From Winogradskyella sp. PG-2 (GTDB lineage: Bacteria; Bacteroidota; Bacteroidia; Flavobacteriales; Flavobacteriaceae), in contig NZ_AP014583.1 of NCBI RefSeq assembly GCF_000828715.1, positions 928,001-992,000 on the forward strand: a stretch of 64,000 bases of DNA, in the 5' to 3' direction. Positions 63,977 through 64,000 of this stretch are shown here, piece after piece. The notes under the pieces were generated by a model, which searched no databases, had not been told where the DNA came from, and worked only from the letters and a program-made list of their open reading frames with translations. The position numbers were made by a program, and so were the translations under genes. The first letter of the stretch is position 1. Each line of letters begins with the position of its first letter.

Positions 63977-64000
63977 TTATTTTTCTAAATCTGCTTTTAG
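63977..64000 (-). CDS. 3' end of the preceding complex III gene (probably cytochrome c subunit ActE)
   Basis: Reading the minus strand from the window edge gives seven codons (LKADLEK) and TAA at 63979-63977, 22 nt before the actF ATG. In flavobacterial act operons the gene before actF is actE, a mono-heme cytochrome c. The identity rests on order alone. Confidence 0.35.
   Translation of the reverse strand, partial: LKADLEK

Overview
The window is a low-GC chromosomal segment from a gliding-type member of the Flavobacteriaceae (phylum Bacteroidota). The evidence is consistent across genes: type IX secretion components (SprA, PorP/SprF, a cargo protein with a type B sorting domain), alternative complex III next to a caa3/aa3-type oxidase, the uppS-bamA-ompH-ompH-murI cell-envelope block, DUF6089 and DUF5686 proteins, and Bacteroidota-type promoter boxes (TAnnTTTG, sometimes with an upstream TTG) in place of sigma70 boxes and strong Shine-Dalgarno sites. 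I found no rRNA, tRNA, CRISPR array, prophage or insertion sequence. Gene density is high, and no unexplained gap exceeds 300 bases.

Layout. 1-7.7 kb (+): C-terminal part of NAD kinase, a DUF6089 outer-membrane protein, undecaprenyl-diphosphate synthase, BamA, two Skp/OmpH chaperones, glutamate racemase and a small conserved protein. 7.6-11.1 kb (-): a LytS/LytTR-type two-component pair with a gamma-carbonic anhydrase. 11.3-13.5 kb (+): a SIMPL-like secreted protein and a von Willebrand A lipoprotein broken by one frameshift. 13.6-22 kb (-): PorP/SprF plus a 2472-residue repetitive type IX secretion cargo. 22.2-24.2 kb (+): NifU-like protein, dodecin, MscS channel. 24.2-32.1 kb (-): a MacAB/TolC-type efflux operon with two adaptors and tsaB at its end. 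32.3-37.6 kb (-): oxidase assembly and subunit genes (a thioredoxin-like protein, SCO, DUF420, subunit IV, two subunits III, heme O synthase). 37.7-38.6 kb (+): a decayed metallo-beta-lactamase-fold pseudogene. 38.6-42.5 kb (-): a RemB/Wzi-like barrel and two TonB-like proteins. 42.5-53.6 kb (-): VanZ-like protein, GcvH, SprA, RuvA, malic enzyme. 53.7-56.1 kb (+): a DUF5686 outer-membrane protein. 56.1-64 kb (-): QueG, di-heme peroxidase, RuvB, CoxA, CoxB, ActF and the tail of one more complex III gene.

How the parts fit. The envelope block makes the lipid carrier and D-glutamate for peptidoglycan and the machinery that inserts barrels. SprA is the type IX outer-membrane translocon, and PorP/SprF with its adjacent cargo is a typical delivery/anchoring pair. 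The two respiratory loci together encode quinol oxidation (complex III), the oxidase core (I, II), accessory subunits (III, III, IV), heme O synthesis and copper insertion (SCO), but they lie about 22 kb apart.

The points most worth a second look are a 9-bp direct repeat at 21-bp spacing between the LytTR system and the SIMPL-like gene, the 16-fold module array with a calcium-type insert in the giant cargo, a TonB-type domain at the front of the RemB-like barrel beside two TonB genes, an SCO-like paralogue without copper ligands, and three places where a terminator hairpin runs directly into a promoter-like box only 5-7 nt before a start codon. I see no clearly new multi-gene system; most of the content is conserved flavobacterial core.
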